NCBI RefSeq assembly: GCF_016714285.1
Contig: NZ_JADJNN010000021.1
Span: 62,001-126,000, forward strand
Reading direction: 5' to 3'
From: Nannocystis sp.
GTDB taxonomy: Bacteria; Myxococcota_A; Polyangia; Nannocystales; Nannocystaceae
DNA length: 64,000 nt
Below the pieces are notes generated by a model, which made no database searches, was not told the origin of the DNA, and was given only the letters and a program-made list of their open reading frames with translations. Below, in pieces: positions 32,478 through 41,912 of the stretch. The stretch's first letter is position 1. Each line of letters opens with the position of its first letter. Position numbers and translations under genes: made by a program.

Positions 32478-34007
32478 CTACTGCGGCATCACGGCGTTGA
32501 GGAGGCCGCCGCCGGTCATGTCCGAGTACGTGTAGTGGACGTTGGCGATCGGCACGAGCTCCTTGGCGTAGGTCTCGGGGTCGATCTTGTAGGCCCAGCC
32601 GTTGTAGTCGACCATCCAGACCTTGCCGGCGACGTCGATGCTGACGCCGACCGGGGTGCCGCACTGGTCGAATTGATGGAAGGTGACGACGGTGAGGGTG
32701 TCGGCGCTGATCTGGATCAGGCCGCAGCCGAGCGCGCCGCCGTTGTTGGCGGCCCACACGTTGCCGTCCGCGCCGACCGCGATCCCGCGGAACAGGTTGC
32801 CCGTCGAGCCCGGGATGATCGTGAACTGCTCGGTCATCGGGTCGAACATGCTGACGCCGCCGTGGCCGGTATAGTTGGCGAACCACACCTTGCCCTTGCT
32901 GTCCGTGGTCATGCCGTAGTGCGCGTCGCCGTTGCCGCCGGAGTACTGCTTGACCTCCAGCGTCACCGGGTCGATGCGCCAGGTCGAGTCCGAGAAGACG
33001 GCCGAGGTCCACACATAACCGGCGGCGTCGACCGCCGCGCCGTAGGGGGCGTAGCCGTTGGGGGCGTCGTAGAGCGGCCAGTTGGGCAGCGGCACGGTCA
33101 CCTCGAGCGCGCCGGTCTCGCCGTCGAGGCGACCCATGACGGCCTGCCCGGGGCCGGTGAGCCAGCCGACCCAGACCTTCTGATTGTCGAATTGGCAGGT
33201 CTCCTTGTTGAAGTCGCCGGGGGTCCAGGTGGTCCCGCGCGGGCCAGCGCCGCCGCTAAAGACGTTGTTGGTGACCTGGGTGCTCCACAGCTGGCACTCG
33301 TCGCTGCCCCAGGGCAGCAAGGTGTCCTTGTCGGGCGAGGTCTCGATCATGCCATTGCCGTTCTTGTCGATGCAGTCGGCCTTGTTGGCGGCGACCTTGG
33401 TGACCCAGCCGGTGTTGCGATTGGACACGACGACGAAGCGGCCGGTGATGTTGACCGAGGTGCGTGACGGGCTGGACGCCCCCGATTGCGTGAGGTCGGA
33501 GAAGTAGCGGGCCTCCTCGACCAGGGTCTCGGTATTGACCTTCGAGATGCTGCCTTGATCGGTGTTGGCGACCCAGAGGTAGCTGAAGTCGAAGCCGCCC
33601 ATGCCCATGCCCTCGCAGTTCGGCGGCGGCTCGCCGGTGGTGCCGGTGGAGTCGGAGTCGGAGGCGCTGACGGGGCCGGTGCTGCTGCCCGGATCGGAGG
33701 CGCTCGCGGAGGTCGCGTCGGTGGTGGCGCTGTCGCTGACCGAGGTCGCGTCGGAGACCGTGCTCGGCGTGCTCTGCGAGTCGCTGACGGAGTTCGAGCC
33801 GCCGCTGCTCTCGCCGACGCTCACGCTCGCGGTCGCGGTGGTGGTCGGCGTGGTCTCGGCGGTGCCGGAGCCGGCCTCGGTGATCGAGCTGTTGCCGCTG
33901 TTGTCGGAGGTGCGCCCTCCGTCGTCGCCGCAGCCGACGACCATCGCGCCCAGCGCGACCCACGAGAGCCGCCGCGCACGCCCATACCCATGAAATGATC
34001 CAGCCAT
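32478..34007 (-). CDS. lipoprotein with NHL/streptogramin-lyase-like beta-propeller
   Basis: The 509-residue protein has a signal with lipobox (LSWVALGAMVVGC, then GDDGG), a 110-residue Ser/Thr/Asp linker, and a propeller with repeats such as SYLWVANTDQGSISKVNTE, GRFVVVSNRNTGWVTKV, TTDSKGKVWFANYTGHG, GNVWAANNGGALGCG and GKVWMVDYNGWAYKIDPE, typical of Vgb/NHL-type secreted propellers. It ends YTYSDMTGGGLLNAVMPQ. It is a clear paralogue of the product of 36674-38029 (same linker entry, SPSRTSVN block and C-terminal motif). Cell-surface binding function likely; lyase activity is not implied. Confidence 0.82.
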   Translation of the reverse strand: MAGSFHGYGRARRLSWVALGAMVVGCGDDGGRTSDNSGNSSITEAGSGTAETTPTTTATASVSVGESSGGSNSVSDSQSTPSTVSDATSVSDSATTDATSASASDPGSSTGPVSASDSDSTGTTGEPPPNCEGMGMGGFDFSYLWVANTDQGSISKVNTETLVEEARYFSDLTQSGASSPSRTSVNITGRFVVVSNRNTGWVTKVAANKADCIDKNGNGMIETSPDKDTLLPWGSDECQLWSTQVTNNVFSGGAGPRGTTWTPGDFNKETCQFDNQKVWVGWLTGPGQAVMGRLDGETGALEVTVPLPNWPLYDAPNGYAPYGAAVDAAGYVWTSAVFSDSTWRIDPVTLEVKQYSGGNGDAHYGMTTDSKGKVWFANYTGHGGVSMFDPMTEQFTIIPGSTGNLFRGIAVGADGNVWAANNGGALGCGLIQISADTLTVVTFHQFDQCGTPVGVSIDVAGKVWMVDYNGWAYKIDPETYAKELVPIANVHYTYSDMTGGGLLNAVMPQ

Positions 34008-34013
34008 GCCGAC

Positions 34014-34019
34014 ACCCTA
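34014..34019 (-). promoter_or_regulatory. -10-like TAGGGT before the propeller lipoprotein
   Basis: It ends 6 nt before ATG 34007. Confidence 0.45.
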
Positions 34020-34154
34020 CCATGGTGGCGATGACCGGACGCGGGCCGGGGCGCGCAATAACTCCGCGGTCGCGCACGGACCCGCGTCTGCCGAGGCTGT
34101 CCGGACCGCGCGTAGCGACGAAGTGGGTGTCGACCACCGATGCGTGACCTCTGT

Positions 34155-34160
34155 TAGGCT
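34155..34160 (+). promoter_or_regulatory. -10-like TAGGCT before the RCC1-like gene
   Basis: It lies 15 nt before ATG 34176, leaving room for the GAGG Shine-Dalgarno at 34168-34171. Confidence 0.35.
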
Positions 34161-34175
34161 GGGCCGCGAGGATGG

Positions 34176-35177
34176 ATGCCGATGCGGAGCGCTCACTGGA
34201 GATTGGTGGCAGGTGTGCTCTCGTTCGCAGCGGGAGGGTGCTCGCCCGCGCTCACGCCGATCGACGCGGTCACCAGCGTCTGGGTCGCGCCGCGGGGTGG
34301 TTGTGCGATCAGGGCCGACGGTGTGGCGTGGTGCTGGGGGCCCAATGAGAACCAGGAGATCGACGCCAGCGGTCAGTACCGGCTGTACGCGGTGCCGCTC
34401 AGCTTGCCCGCACCGGTGACGCAGATCGGTCGGGGTACCGAGGCCACCTGCGCCCTCCTCGCCGACGGCGCGGTGCACTGCTGGGGACCGGACATCCGGA
34501 GCGCCGAGCCGCGGCGGATCGAGGAGCTCACGCCAGCGGCCGAGCTGCTGTTCGGCTGGCACGAGGTCTGCGCCCTCGGCAGGGACTCGTCGCTGTCGTG
34601 CTGGACGAAGGACGACCTGCGAGCGCGGCGGATGTTCGCGTGGCCCGAGGTCAAGCACGTGGCCGGGGCTGCGGACGAGCGGGTGTGCGGCGTGATGGTC
34701 GGAGGCACCGTGGAGTGCCTCCGCCTGGATTTTCTGCTCAGCGGCTTGATCGACGAGCGGCCCAGGGCGGTCGAGGGTCTCGCGGAGGTCGAGTCGCTCA
34801 CGAGTGTCGGTGGTTACTTCTGCGCGACGCATACGGACGGCGCCGTGGACTGCTGGGACGGGCAGACGCCGGATACCCGGACCCGCGTGCTGCCGCCGGG
34901 GAGCAAGCTCGAGTTCGCCGGGACTCCGGATTACTACTGCACGCGCGACGCCGACGGTGCGGTCGCTTGCTGGGACGGGATCTACAAGGAGACGCGGCCG
35001 GTCACCGGTCTGTCCAGGGTCACGAGTATCGCGGTGGGGTCGTCCTTCGGCTGTGCGGCGACCGCTGATCAGCGTGCGCTGTGCTGGGGCTTCAGCGACG
35101 GCACTCTCGGCAATGGGTTGGCGGAAGAGCTCAATCGCGACCCGTGGCTCGCCACGCCGCTGCTGCGCGCGAAATAG
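34176..35177 (+). CDS. RCC1-like repeat lipoprotein
   Basis: The 333-residue protein has a lipobox signal (LVAGVLSFAAGGC) and about seven repeats of roughly 40 residues with the pattern C-A-(I/L)-x-A-D-G-x-(A/V)-x-C-W-G (e.g. CAIRADGVAWCWG, CALLADGAVHCWG, CATHTDGAVDCWD, CAATADQRALCWG), i.e. RCC1/BNR-type blades with two Cys each that could pair. A seven-bladed secreted propeller is likely. ATG 34182 is an alternative start. The gene ends 13 bp from a convergent FG-GAP lipoprotein gene. Confidence 0.8.
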   Translation: MPMRSAHWRLVAGVLSFAAGGCSPALTPIDAVTSVWVAPRGGCAIRADGVAWCWGPNENQEIDASGQYRLYAVPLSLPAPVTQIGRGTEATCALLADGAVHCWGPDIRSAEPRRIEELTPAAELLFGWHEVCALGRDSSLSCWTKDDLRARRMFAWPEVKHVAGAADERVCGVMVGGTVECLRLDFLLSGLIDERPRAVEGLAEVESLTSVGGYFCATHTDGAVDCWDGQTPDTRTRVLPPGSKLEFAGTPDYYCTRDADGAVACWDGIYKETRPVTGLSRVTSIAVGSSFGCAATADQRALCWGFSDGTLGNGLAEELNRDPWLATPLLRAK

Positions 35178-35190
35178 CTGCAGTCATGCT

Positions 35191-36672
35191 TCACTGCGCG
35201 AGCAATACGCTGATCGTCGGGCTGTTTGGATCGCCGACCACGAGGTCGACGCGCCCGTCTCCGTTGAGGTCGCCGGCGGCCAACAGTGACTGCACTGTCG
35301 GGGCGTCGGTGGGCACGACGCGCTCGCACATGAAGCCGCCCTTGGCGTCGCCGAGCGCGAGCAGCAGGTTCGGCGCCCCGGTGGCGGCGAGCAGGTCGGG
35401 GCCCGCGGGTCCCCCCAGCTCGACCAGCGCGCCGCCGCTGAGCGGCAGGCTGATGGCGAACTCGACCGGGGCCGCGAAGCGCTCCGGGGCGTTGATGCCG
35501 GCCCGCACCGCGAGCACGCTGGAGCGATTGAAGAAGTGGGCGCTGACCAGCGCGGGCAGGTCATCCAGGGCGGGCTGGGGCTCCTGGTTGAGGTCGCCGG
35601 CGAGGACCGCGGGGGGCTGGTTGGAGGCGGAGTCGAGGGCGGTTAGCGGGATGAAGCTGCCGTCGCCGACGCCCGACCACACGCCGATGACGTTGCTGCC
35701 GGCGACCGCCCCGACGACGTCGAGGCGGTCGTCGCGGTTGATGTCGACGAGGCTTGCGCGCACGTCGAGCGGCTGGTCGAGGGCGAAGAGCGACTGCGAG
35801 AAGTCGGCCTTGGCGTCGCCGAGGCGGGTGGCGACGCCGATCGGGCTGACGGTGACCACGTCGGCGAAGGTGTCGAGGTTGACGTCGGCGATGAAGACGG
35901 TCGCGGTGCCGGGCACGAGCAGCAGCGGCGGCTGCGGGGTGAACACGGCGTCCTGTCCGAACAGCAAGGTGAGGCCGTCGTTCGGGGCCGGGCCGACCAC
36001 GGCGAGGTCGATGTCCGCGTCGCCGTCGAGGTCGCCGCTGGCGAGGCTGAGCGAGATGGTGGGCGCGCCGACCCCGAAGGCGCCCGCGACCATGAAGTTG
36101 CCGGCGCCGTCGTTGAGCGCGATCTCGATCTGGGCGACGCTGGGCTGGGCGGCCGCGAGGTCGAGGTCGCCGTCGGCGTCGAGGTCGGCGAGCAGGAAGG
36201 CGCCCGGGCTGACGCTGAGCTGCCACTGCTGGACGATCACGCCGGGGTCGTCGCAGGCGGGCAGCGGTATCGGCGGTATCGGCGGCATCCGCATGGGCAC
36301 ACATTCACCGTACTCGCAGACCTCCTGGTAGCCGCACTGCTCGTCGTCATAGCAATCGTAGGGCGGGCTGCAGCGCCAGCGCTGGGCGTCGGGATGTCGC
36401 CTCGGGCCCTCGTAGTAGCCGCAGCAGCCGCCGCCTTGCTTGCACACGCCCTGGTCGCAGTAGCCGCAGTAGGTCCCCGCGCAGTCGCTCGAGTCGATGC
36501 ATTCGGGCGGCGTGGTGGTGGTCGGCTCGGTGCTCGTGCCGGTGGGGTCGCTGTCGGTGGTGGGTCCCGTGTCAGTGCCGTCGGCGCTGGTGCTGCTATC
36601 CGTCTGCGGGGCCGTGGGGCCGCAGGCGGCGACGAGGCCGAGGATTCCGAGGCTGCGGGTGAGGTCCGACAT
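35191..36672 (-). CDS. FG-GAP lipoprotein with Cys-rich N-domain
   Basis: The 493-residue protein has a lipobox signal (LTRSLGILGLVAAC), an STGT linker, and a Cys-rich module at about 58-135 (CIDSSDCAGTYCGYC, CKQGGGCCGYYEG, CYDDEQCGYQEVCEYGEC). A propeller of calcium-loop blades follows (LADLDADGDLDLAAA, SGDLDGDADIDLAVVG, IADVNLDTFADVVTV, LVDINRDDRLDVVGA, AAGDLNGDGRVDLVVG). Its ATG lies 1 nt after the stop of the upstream propeller lipoprotein, so the two are co-expressed. Confidence 0.85.
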   Translation of the reverse strand: MSDLTRSLGILGLVAACGPTAPQTDSSTSADGTDTGPTTDSDPTGTSTEPTTTTPPECIDSSDCAGTYCGYCDQGVCKQGGGCCGYYEGPRRHPDAQRWRCSPPYDCYDDEQCGYQEVCEYGECVPMRMPPIPPIPLPACDDPGVIVQQWQLSVSPGAFLLADLDADGDLDLAAAQPSVAQIEIALNDGAGNFMVAGAFGVGAPTISLSLASGDLDGDADIDLAVVGPAPNDGLTLLFGQDAVFTPQPPLLLVPGTATVFIADVNLDTFADVVTVSPIGVATRLGDAKADFSQSLFALDQPLDVRASLVDINRDDRLDVVGAVAGSNVIGVWSGVGDGSFIPLTALDSASNQPPAVLAGDLNQEPQPALDDLPALVSAHFFNRSSVLAVRAGINAPERFAAPVEFAISLPLSGGALVELGGPAGPDLLAATGAPNLLLALGDAKGGFMCERVVPTDAPTVQSLLAAGDLNGDGRVDLVVGDPNSPTISVLLAQ

Positions 36673-36673
36673 A

Positions 36674-38029
36674 TCAGCCTTGCGGGTTGGCGACGTTGCT
36701 GAGGCCCCAGCCGGTCATGTCGCTGTAGGTGTAGGGGCCGACCAGGCCGTCGTAGGAGAGGACGCTGTGGTCATCGGGGTCGACGCGGAAGGCGCTTTGG
36801 TTCATGTCGACGACCCAGACGTAGCCATAGAAGTCGATGCTGATGCCCTTCACCGAGCCCGAGTTGAGGGGGATCGTGTCGAGGATGGCGAGGCTCTCGG
36901 GGTCGATCGCCCGGGTGCCGGGGAGGGAGTAGTCGGCGATCCACATGCGGCCGTCGGCGTCCTGCTGGAGGCCGTAGCCGAGCACGGGGAACTGGTCCCA
37001 GGCCTGGGTCTCCGGGGTGAAGCGGGCGCTCGCCTGGCAGAACGAGCCGGTCCAGGGGCGGCCCTTGCTGTCGACCGCGAAGCCGTAGGGGCACAGGCCG
37101 TTGGGCACCGAGAACTTCTCGTAGGCGAGGGTCTTGGCGTCGACGCGGACCAGGGTGCTCGGGAGGTCGTAGGTGATGAACCAGAAGTCGCCGGCCTGGT
37201 TGACCGCGCCGCCGTAGGCGCCGAAGTAGCCGTGAAAGACGTCGGGCATCGCGATGGTGTCCTCGATCGCCCCGGTCTCGCCGTTGAGGCGGTGGATCGT
37301 GAGGCTGTCGGCGATGTTGTTCTGGCCGCCGGCGGTCCACAGCTTCTCGTTCTCGTACTTGCAGGTCGCGGGGTTCAGGGTGCCCGGGGCCCACGCGACC
37401 GGCCGCTGGGTGGTGAAGGCGAAGGGCGTGTGCCAGGCGATGCACTCCTCCTCGCCCCAGGCCAGCGAGATGTTGTTGCTGGAGGTCTGGATGCCGGGCT
37501 GGCCGTTGCTCTCCTTGCAGTCGGCCATCTCGGCGTAGACCTTGGTGACGCCGCCGAGGCGGTTGGCGACCGCGACGTCGCCGGAGAGGTTCACGCTGGT
37601 GCGCGAGGGGCTGCCGGCGGAGTCGGGGCGCACGCGATAGCGGCCCTGCTCCACCAGCGTCTGGGTGTCGATCTTGCTGATCGTGCCCTCGCCGCTGTTG
37701 GCGACCCAGATGTATGAGAACTCGGGTTGATTGCCGCCGGTGTCGCCGCCGCAGGGGCTGCCGCCGAGGTCGGGCATGCTGCCGAGGTCGAACTTGGGGC
37801 CGTCGCCGGTGCTGCTGGCGCTGACCGGGCTGGTGGATTCACCGAGCGTGCTGGTCGCGCTCGCGCTCGCGCCGCTGGCTCCGGTGGTGCTGGTCGGCGC
37901 GGCCGTGGTGGGCTCGCTGGTCGGGGTGAGGCTGGTCGCGCTGGTCGTCTCGCTGCCGCCTCCGCTGCCGCCGCCAGAGTCGCCGCAAGCGAGGGGAGCG
38001 AGGCAGAGGAGGGCGAGCAGCGAGCGCAT
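36674..38029 (-). CDS. lipoprotein with NHL/streptogramin-lyase-like beta-propeller, paralogue of 32478-34007
   Basis: The product of 451 residues has the signal MRSLLALLCLAPLAC followed by GDSGGG, a Thr/Ser linker, and propeller segments SYIWVANSGEGTISKIDTQ, VAVANRLGGVTKVYAE, GGAVNQAGDFWFITYD, GFAVDSKGRPWTGSFC and GYVWVVDMNQSAFRVDPD. It ends YTYSDMTGWGLSNVANPQ. Shared order and motifs with the 32478-34007 product show duplication; the two copies bracket an RCC1-like and an FG-GAP lipoprotein. ATG 38029 is chosen for the signal and the promoter spacing. Confidence 0.82.
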   Translation of the reverse strand: MRSLLALLCLAPLACGDSGGGSGGGSETTSATSLTPTSEPTTAAPTSTTGASGASASATSTLGESTSPVSASSTGDGPKFDLGSMPDLGGSPCGGDTGGNQPEFSYIWVANSGEGTISKIDTQTLVEQGRYRVRPDSAGSPSRTSVNLSGDVAVANRLGGVTKVYAEMADCKESNGQPGIQTSSNNISLAWGEEECIAWHTPFAFTTQRPVAWAPGTLNPATCKYENEKLWTAGGQNNIADSLTIHRLNGETGAIEDTIAMPDVFHGYFGAYGGAVNQAGDFWFITYDLPSTLVRVDAKTLAYEKFSVPNGLCPYGFAVDSKGRPWTGSFCQASARFTPETQAWDQFPVLGYGLQQDADGRMWIADYSLPGTRAIDPESLAILDTIPLNSGSVKGISIDFYGYVWVVDMNQSAFRVDPDDHSVLSYDGLVGPYTYSDMTGWGLSNVANPQG

Positions 38030-38035
38030 CGTCGG

Positions 38036-38065
38036 ATGGTACGCCCGCCGCGGCGCGGACCGCAA
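38036..38065 (-). promoter_or_regulatory. promoter TTGCGG-18-TACCAT
   Basis: On the minus strand TTGCGG (38060-38065) and TACCAT (38036-38041) are 18 bp apart; the -10 ends 6 nt before ATG 38029. It drives the two-gene lipoprotein operon. Confidence 0.55.
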
Positions 38066-38174
38066 CTCGCGTGATGATCGTCCGCGGGTGCTCGCGGGCC
38101 CCGTGGTGCTGGTGCGCGGCGGGCGATGCTGCGCGCGCCGGATTCATGGCGAGCGGCCGCCGATCGAATTGGTG

Positions 38175-38570
38175 TCACTTTGCCTGGCATTCGTAGAGCG
38201 CCAGGGCGCGTGAGCACAGCTTCTCGAGGTCGGCGAGGTTGCCCTCCGCCTTCAGTCGCCTCCATTTGTCGATGATGAGCTTGCCGATGTCCGGGTGCTT
38301 TTCATAGGGGTCGCAGACGGCGACGCGCTGCATGTACGTATCGCAGTCCGTGATCCCGAACTCGCCGTCGGCGGGCGCTGGCTCGGGCTGCGCTGGCTCG
38401 GCGGGCGGCGCCACCCCGTTGGCCACCCCGTTTGGCGGTTGCTCTGGCGGCGGCGAGTCCGGCCTTGTCGACGCCGGCGCTGGCTCGGCCGGCGTGGTAT
38501 CCGCGGGTGGTTTGCCGCACGCGAGGAGCGCCCCGAGCGACATCCAGCCGGCGATATGTGTCACTTTCAT
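38175..38570 (-). CDS. Pro-rich lipoprotein of unknown function
   Basis: The 131-residue protein has a lipobox signal (VTHIAGWMSLGALLAC), a 45-residue Pro/Ala/Glu linker and a small helical domain with four Cys (ITDCDTYMQRVAVCDPYEKH, LEKLCSRALALYECQAK). Proteins of this kind occur widely in myxobacteria without known function. ATG 38588, six codons upstream, is also in frame. The 243-bp gap to the divergent mgtA gene shows no further gene. Confidence 0.65.
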   Translation of the reverse strand: MKVTHIAGWMSLGALLACGKPPADTTPAEPAPASTRPDSPPPEQPPNGVANGVAPPAEPAQPEPAPADGEFGITDCDTYMQRVAVCDPYEKHPDIGKLIIDKWRRLKAEGNLADLEKLCSRALALYECQAK

Positions 38571-38813
38571 GCGGCGCCAGGATTTCATTGCTGGGTCCGC
38601 GAGGTCAAGCTCCGCGGGGCTCAGGCGTGTGACCGCGTCGGGCGGAGCCCGCGTATGTGGACTAGACACAATCACGCGCTGGACAACAGACTGCTGGCGT
38701 GTCCGCGAGAGCTGCCAGTCACGGGGGATGCCTCCGCGGGCGCACGGAGCGGGTCGCCCCGGAATATGCGTATGTCGTGACGGCGCGGGCCTCGCTCTTC
38801 GACCGGAGCTGAT

Positions 38814-41300
38814 ATGACGGAGCCCTCGCCGTGGACGCTGACGCCGGCGGAGCTGCTCGCCCGGCTCGGCGTCGATGCAACGGGCCTGAGCTCCGAGGCG
38901 GCGCGCTCGCGGCTGGCGCGGTTCGGGCGCAATGAGCTGGCGGCCGCGAGCCGCTGGACGACGCCCCGCCTGGTGCTGCGCCAGTTCGCCAGCCCGCTGG
39001 TCCTTATCCTCGTCGCGGCGGCGGGGGTGTCGGCGGTCGCGGGCGAGTGGACCGACTCGGTGGTGATCGGGGCGATCGTCGTGCTCTCGGGGGCGATCAG
39101 CGCCTGGCGCGAGTATGCGGCTGGCCGGGCGATCGACCGCCTGCGGGCGCGCGTGGCCCTGCGCGTGCGGGTGCGCCGCGACGGCGCCGAGGCGAGCGTG
39201 CCGACGGCGGAGATCGTGCCTGGCGACGTGCTCGTGCTGTCGGCGGGCACGCTCATCGCGGCCGACGCGATCGTCCTCGACGCGCACGACTTCTTCGTCA
39301 GCGAGGCTGTGTTGACCGGCGAGAGCTTCCCGGTGGAGAAGCGCCCGGGCGCGATCGAGGGCGCCCGCGGCCTCGCCGAGCGGCGCAACAGCCTGTTCAT
39401 GGGCACGAATGTTCGCAGCGGCACGGCCACGGCGGTGGTCGTGGCCACCGGCGCGGCCACAGAGTACGGACGCATCGCCGATCGGCTCAAGCTGCGCGCG
39501 CCCGAGACGGAGTTCAACCGCGGTCTGCGGCGCTTCGGCGGCCTGCTGACCTGGCTGATGCTGGTCCTGACATTGGTGGTGCTCGCGCTCAATTTGCTGG
39601 TCCACAAGCCGCCGATCGAGTCGCTGCTGTTCGCGGTGGCGCTGGCGGTCGGGCTGACGCCGGAGCTGCTGCCGGCGATCTTGATGATCAACCTGGCGCG
39701 GAGCGCCACGCGGATGGCCGGGGTCGGGGTGCTGGTCCGGCGCCTGAGCGCGATCGAGGATTTTGGCAGCATGGACGTGCTGTGCTCGGACAAGACCGGG
39801 ACGCTGACGGCGGGGGTGGTCCGCCTCGACGCGGCGGTCGACGAGCGCGGCCAGGCGTCGCCGCGGGTGCGCCGGCTGGCGTTCTGCAACGCCGCGCTCG
39901 AGGCGGGGATCGAGAACCCGCTCGACGAGGCGATCGTCGCGGCCTGCCCGGGCGAGGTGGCGCCGGAGAAGCTCGACGAGATCCCCTACGACTTCACCCG
40001 CAAGCGCTTGTCGGTGGTCGTCGACGAGGGCGGGGCCGCGATCTTGATCACCAAGGGCGCGGTCGGCGGCGTGCTCGGGGTGTGTACTGGCATCGATGCG
40101 GCGCGGGCGGCCGCGATCGAGGCCTTCGTCGCGGAGCGCGGCAACGCGGGCTTTCGCGTGCTCGCGGTGGCCAGCCGGGTGGTCGAGCGGCGGTCCAGCT
40201 ATACGCGTGACGACGAGCGGGAGCTCGAGCTGGCCGGGTTCCTGCTGTTTCACGATCCGCCGAAGCCCGGGATCGAGGCGACGATCGCCGCGCTGCGGGC
40301 CCACGGCGTGGCGTTGAAGATGATCACCGGCGACAACCTCCACGTGGCGCGTCACATCGGCCGCCAGGTCGGGCTCGCGGAGGCGGCGGCGCTGACCGGC
40401 GCCGAGATCGCGGGGATGCGCGACGAGGCCTTGTGGCACGTGGCCGAGCGGACGGACATCTTCGCGGAGGTCGATCCAAATCAGAAGGAGCGCATTATCC
40501 TCGCGCTCAAGAAGACCGGGCACGTGGTCGGTTACCTCGGCGACGGCGTCAACGATGCGCCGGCGCTGCACGCCGCCGACGTCGGCGTCTCCGTCGAAGC
40601 TGCGGTCGATGTCGCCAAGGAGGCCGCCGACCTGGTGCTGCTGCGGCCGGACCTCGACGTGCTGCTGCGCGGCGTGCTCGCGGGGCGCGAGACCTTCGCC
40701 AACACGCTCAAGTATGTCATGACGACCACGAGCGCGAACCTCGGCAACATGCTGAGCATGGCGGTGGCGTCGGTCGTGCTGCCGTTCTTCCCGCTGCTCG
40801 CGGGGCAGATCCTGCTCAATAACTTCCTGTCCGACATTCCGGCGTTCGGACTGGCGAACGACGCGGTCGACGCGGAGTCGCTGCAGAAGCCGCAGCGCTG
40901 GGACATGGGCGTGATCCGCCGGTTCATGACCTGGTTCGGCGCGCTCAGCTCGGCCTTCGATCTGCTGACATTCGCGGCGCTGTTGCTGGTGTTTCACGCC
41001 GCGCCGGAGGTGTTTCGCACCGGGTGGTTCGTGCTGTCGCTGCTGACCGAGCTGGCGGTGGCGATGGTCGTGCGGACGCGACGCCCGGCGCTGCGCAGCC
41101 GCCCCGGCGCGCTGCTGCTGTGGAGCACGGTGGTGGTGGCTGTGATCGCCGTGGCGGTGCCCTACGCGCCGGGTGCGGGCGCCTTCGGCTTCGTGCCGCT
41201 GCCGCTGCCGCTGCTGCTGACGATGCTCGGCATCACCTGCGCATACGCGATCGCCACCGAGAGGCTCAAGCGGTGGTTCTTCGCCCGGACGGCGGCCTGA
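38814..41300 (+). CDS. mgtA: Mg2+-importing P-type ATPase (type IIIB)
   Basis: The 828-residue protein has the P-type ATPase order: actuator motif LTGES, phosphorylation site SDKTGTLT with Asp near residue 326, nucleotide-binding region, and hinge GDGVNDAPALHAADVGVSV. The type IIIB (MgtA/MgtB) assignment rests on the membrane signature VGLTPELLPAILMINLARSA and the RRLSAIEDFGSMDVLCSDKT stretch, which match MgtA rather than Ca2+ or heavy-metal pumps. About ten TM helices, four in the C-terminal block. It imports Mg2+ at low external Mg2+. GGAG precedes the ATG. No recognisable Mg2+ leader is seen upstream. Confidence 0.9.
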   Translation: MTEPSPWTLTPAELLARLGVDATGLSSEAARSRLARFGRNELAAASRWTTPRLVLRQFASPLVLILVAAAGVSAVAGEWTDSVVIGAIVVLSGAISAWREYAAGRAIDRLRARVALRVRVRRDGAEASVPTAEIVPGDVLVLSAGTLIAADAIVLDAHDFFVSEAVLTGESFPVEKRPGAIEGARGLAERRNSLFMGTNVRSGTATAVVVATGAATEYGRIADRLKLRAPETEFNRGLRRFGGLLTWLMLVLTLVVLALNLLVHKPPIESLLFAVALAVGLTPELLPAILMINLARSATRMAGVGVLVRRLSAIEDFGSMDVLCSDKTGTLTAGVVRLDAAVDERGQASPRVRRLAFCNAALEAGIENPLDEAIVAACPGEVAPEKLDEIPYDFTRKRLSVVVDEGGAAILITKGAVGGVLGVCTGIDAARAAAIEAFVAERGNAGFRVLAVASRVVERRSSYTRDDERELELAGFLLFHDPPKPGIEATIAALRAHGVALKMITGDNLHVARHIGRQVGLAEAAALTGAEIAGMRDEALWHVAERTDIFAEVDPNQKERIILALKKTGHVVGYLGDGVNDAPALHAADVGVSVEAAVDVAKEAADLVLLRPDLDVLLRGVLAGRETFANTLKYVMTTTSANLGNMLSMAVASVVLPFFPLLAGQILLNNFLSDIPAFGLANDAVDAESLQKPQRWDMGVIRRFMTWFGALSSAFDLLTFAALLLVFHAAPEVFRTGWFVLSLLTELAVAMVVRTRRPALRSRPGALLLWSTVVVAVIAVAVPYAPGAGAFGFVPLPLPLLLTMLGITCAYAIATERLKRWFFARTAA

Positions 41301-41312
41301 GCGGAGCGCTGG

Positions 41313-41864
41313 TCATTCGCAGAGGCAGGTGCAGGCGTCGGTGCACACGCCCTGCATGCCCATGCCGCCGCCGCAGCAGAGCGGCTGGGCGGGGTTGTCA
41401 CAGTCGATGTCGCTGAGGCAGTCGGCGCCGCATTTGCACGGGTGCGGGCCCGGGCCCGGGCCGCCGCAGGCGCAGCCGAAGCCGGGCGGGCAGGCGTTCG
41501 GGTTATCCGTGCAATCGAGGAGCTCGCCGCCGGTGGTCCCGGTGTCGCTGCTCGTGCTGGCGGCCGTGGAGCTCATGTCCGTGGTGGTGCCTGGTTCGCC
41601 GCTGGTGGTGGCGCTGGTCGCCGCACTGGTGGTGCTGGCGACGCTGGTCTCGGCTCCGGTGCCGCTGTCGGTCATGCCAATGCCGCTCGTGCTGCCGGCG
41701 CTGCCGGAGCTCGCGGCGGCGCTGGTGGTCGGCTCGAGCGTCGTCGTGGTGGGGCTGGTCGCGTCGGTCGTCTCCGTGGCGCTGACGGTCGTGGTGGTGC
41801 CGCCCTTGGAGTCACCGCAATGGATGAGGAGCGCGGCGAGGACGAGGATTCGCGGGGTAGTCAC
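41313..41864 (-). CDS. Cys-rich lipoprotein with long Ser/Thr linker
   Basis: The 183-residue protein starts at GTG and has a signal ILVLAALLIHC followed by GDSKGG, a 95-residue Ser/Thr/Ala linker, and a C-terminal Cys-rich domain of about 65 residues with 14 Cys (CPPGFGCACGG, CKCGADCLSDIDCD, PLCCGGGMGMQGVC, CTCLCE), presumably a disulfide-locked knob. It is convergent with mgtA, 12 bp away. Confidence 0.7.
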   Translation of the reverse strand: MTTPRILVLAALLIHCGDSKGGTTTTVSATETTDATSPTTTTLEPTTSAAASSGSAGSTSGIGMTDSGTGAETSVASTTSAATSATTSGEPGTTTDMSSTAASTSSDTGTTGGELLDCTDNPNACPPGFGCACGGPGPGPHPCKCGADCLSDIDCDNPAQPLCCGGGMGMQGVCTDACTCLCE

Positions 41865-41872
41865 GATCGTCG

Positions 41873-41878
41873 ACTCTA
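41873..41878 (-). promoter_or_regulatory. -10-like TAGAGT, supports the GTG start at 41864
   Basis: It ends 8 nt before the GTG. Confidence 0.4.
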
Positions 41879-41912
41879 CACCGGGCCGCGCTTTCCGTCA
41901 CGCGGGTGGTCT

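Noticed and set aside
38571..38813. Possible Mg2+ riboswitch/leader before mgtA
   Set aside because: No recognisable M-box or leader-peptide arrangement could be made out by eye.
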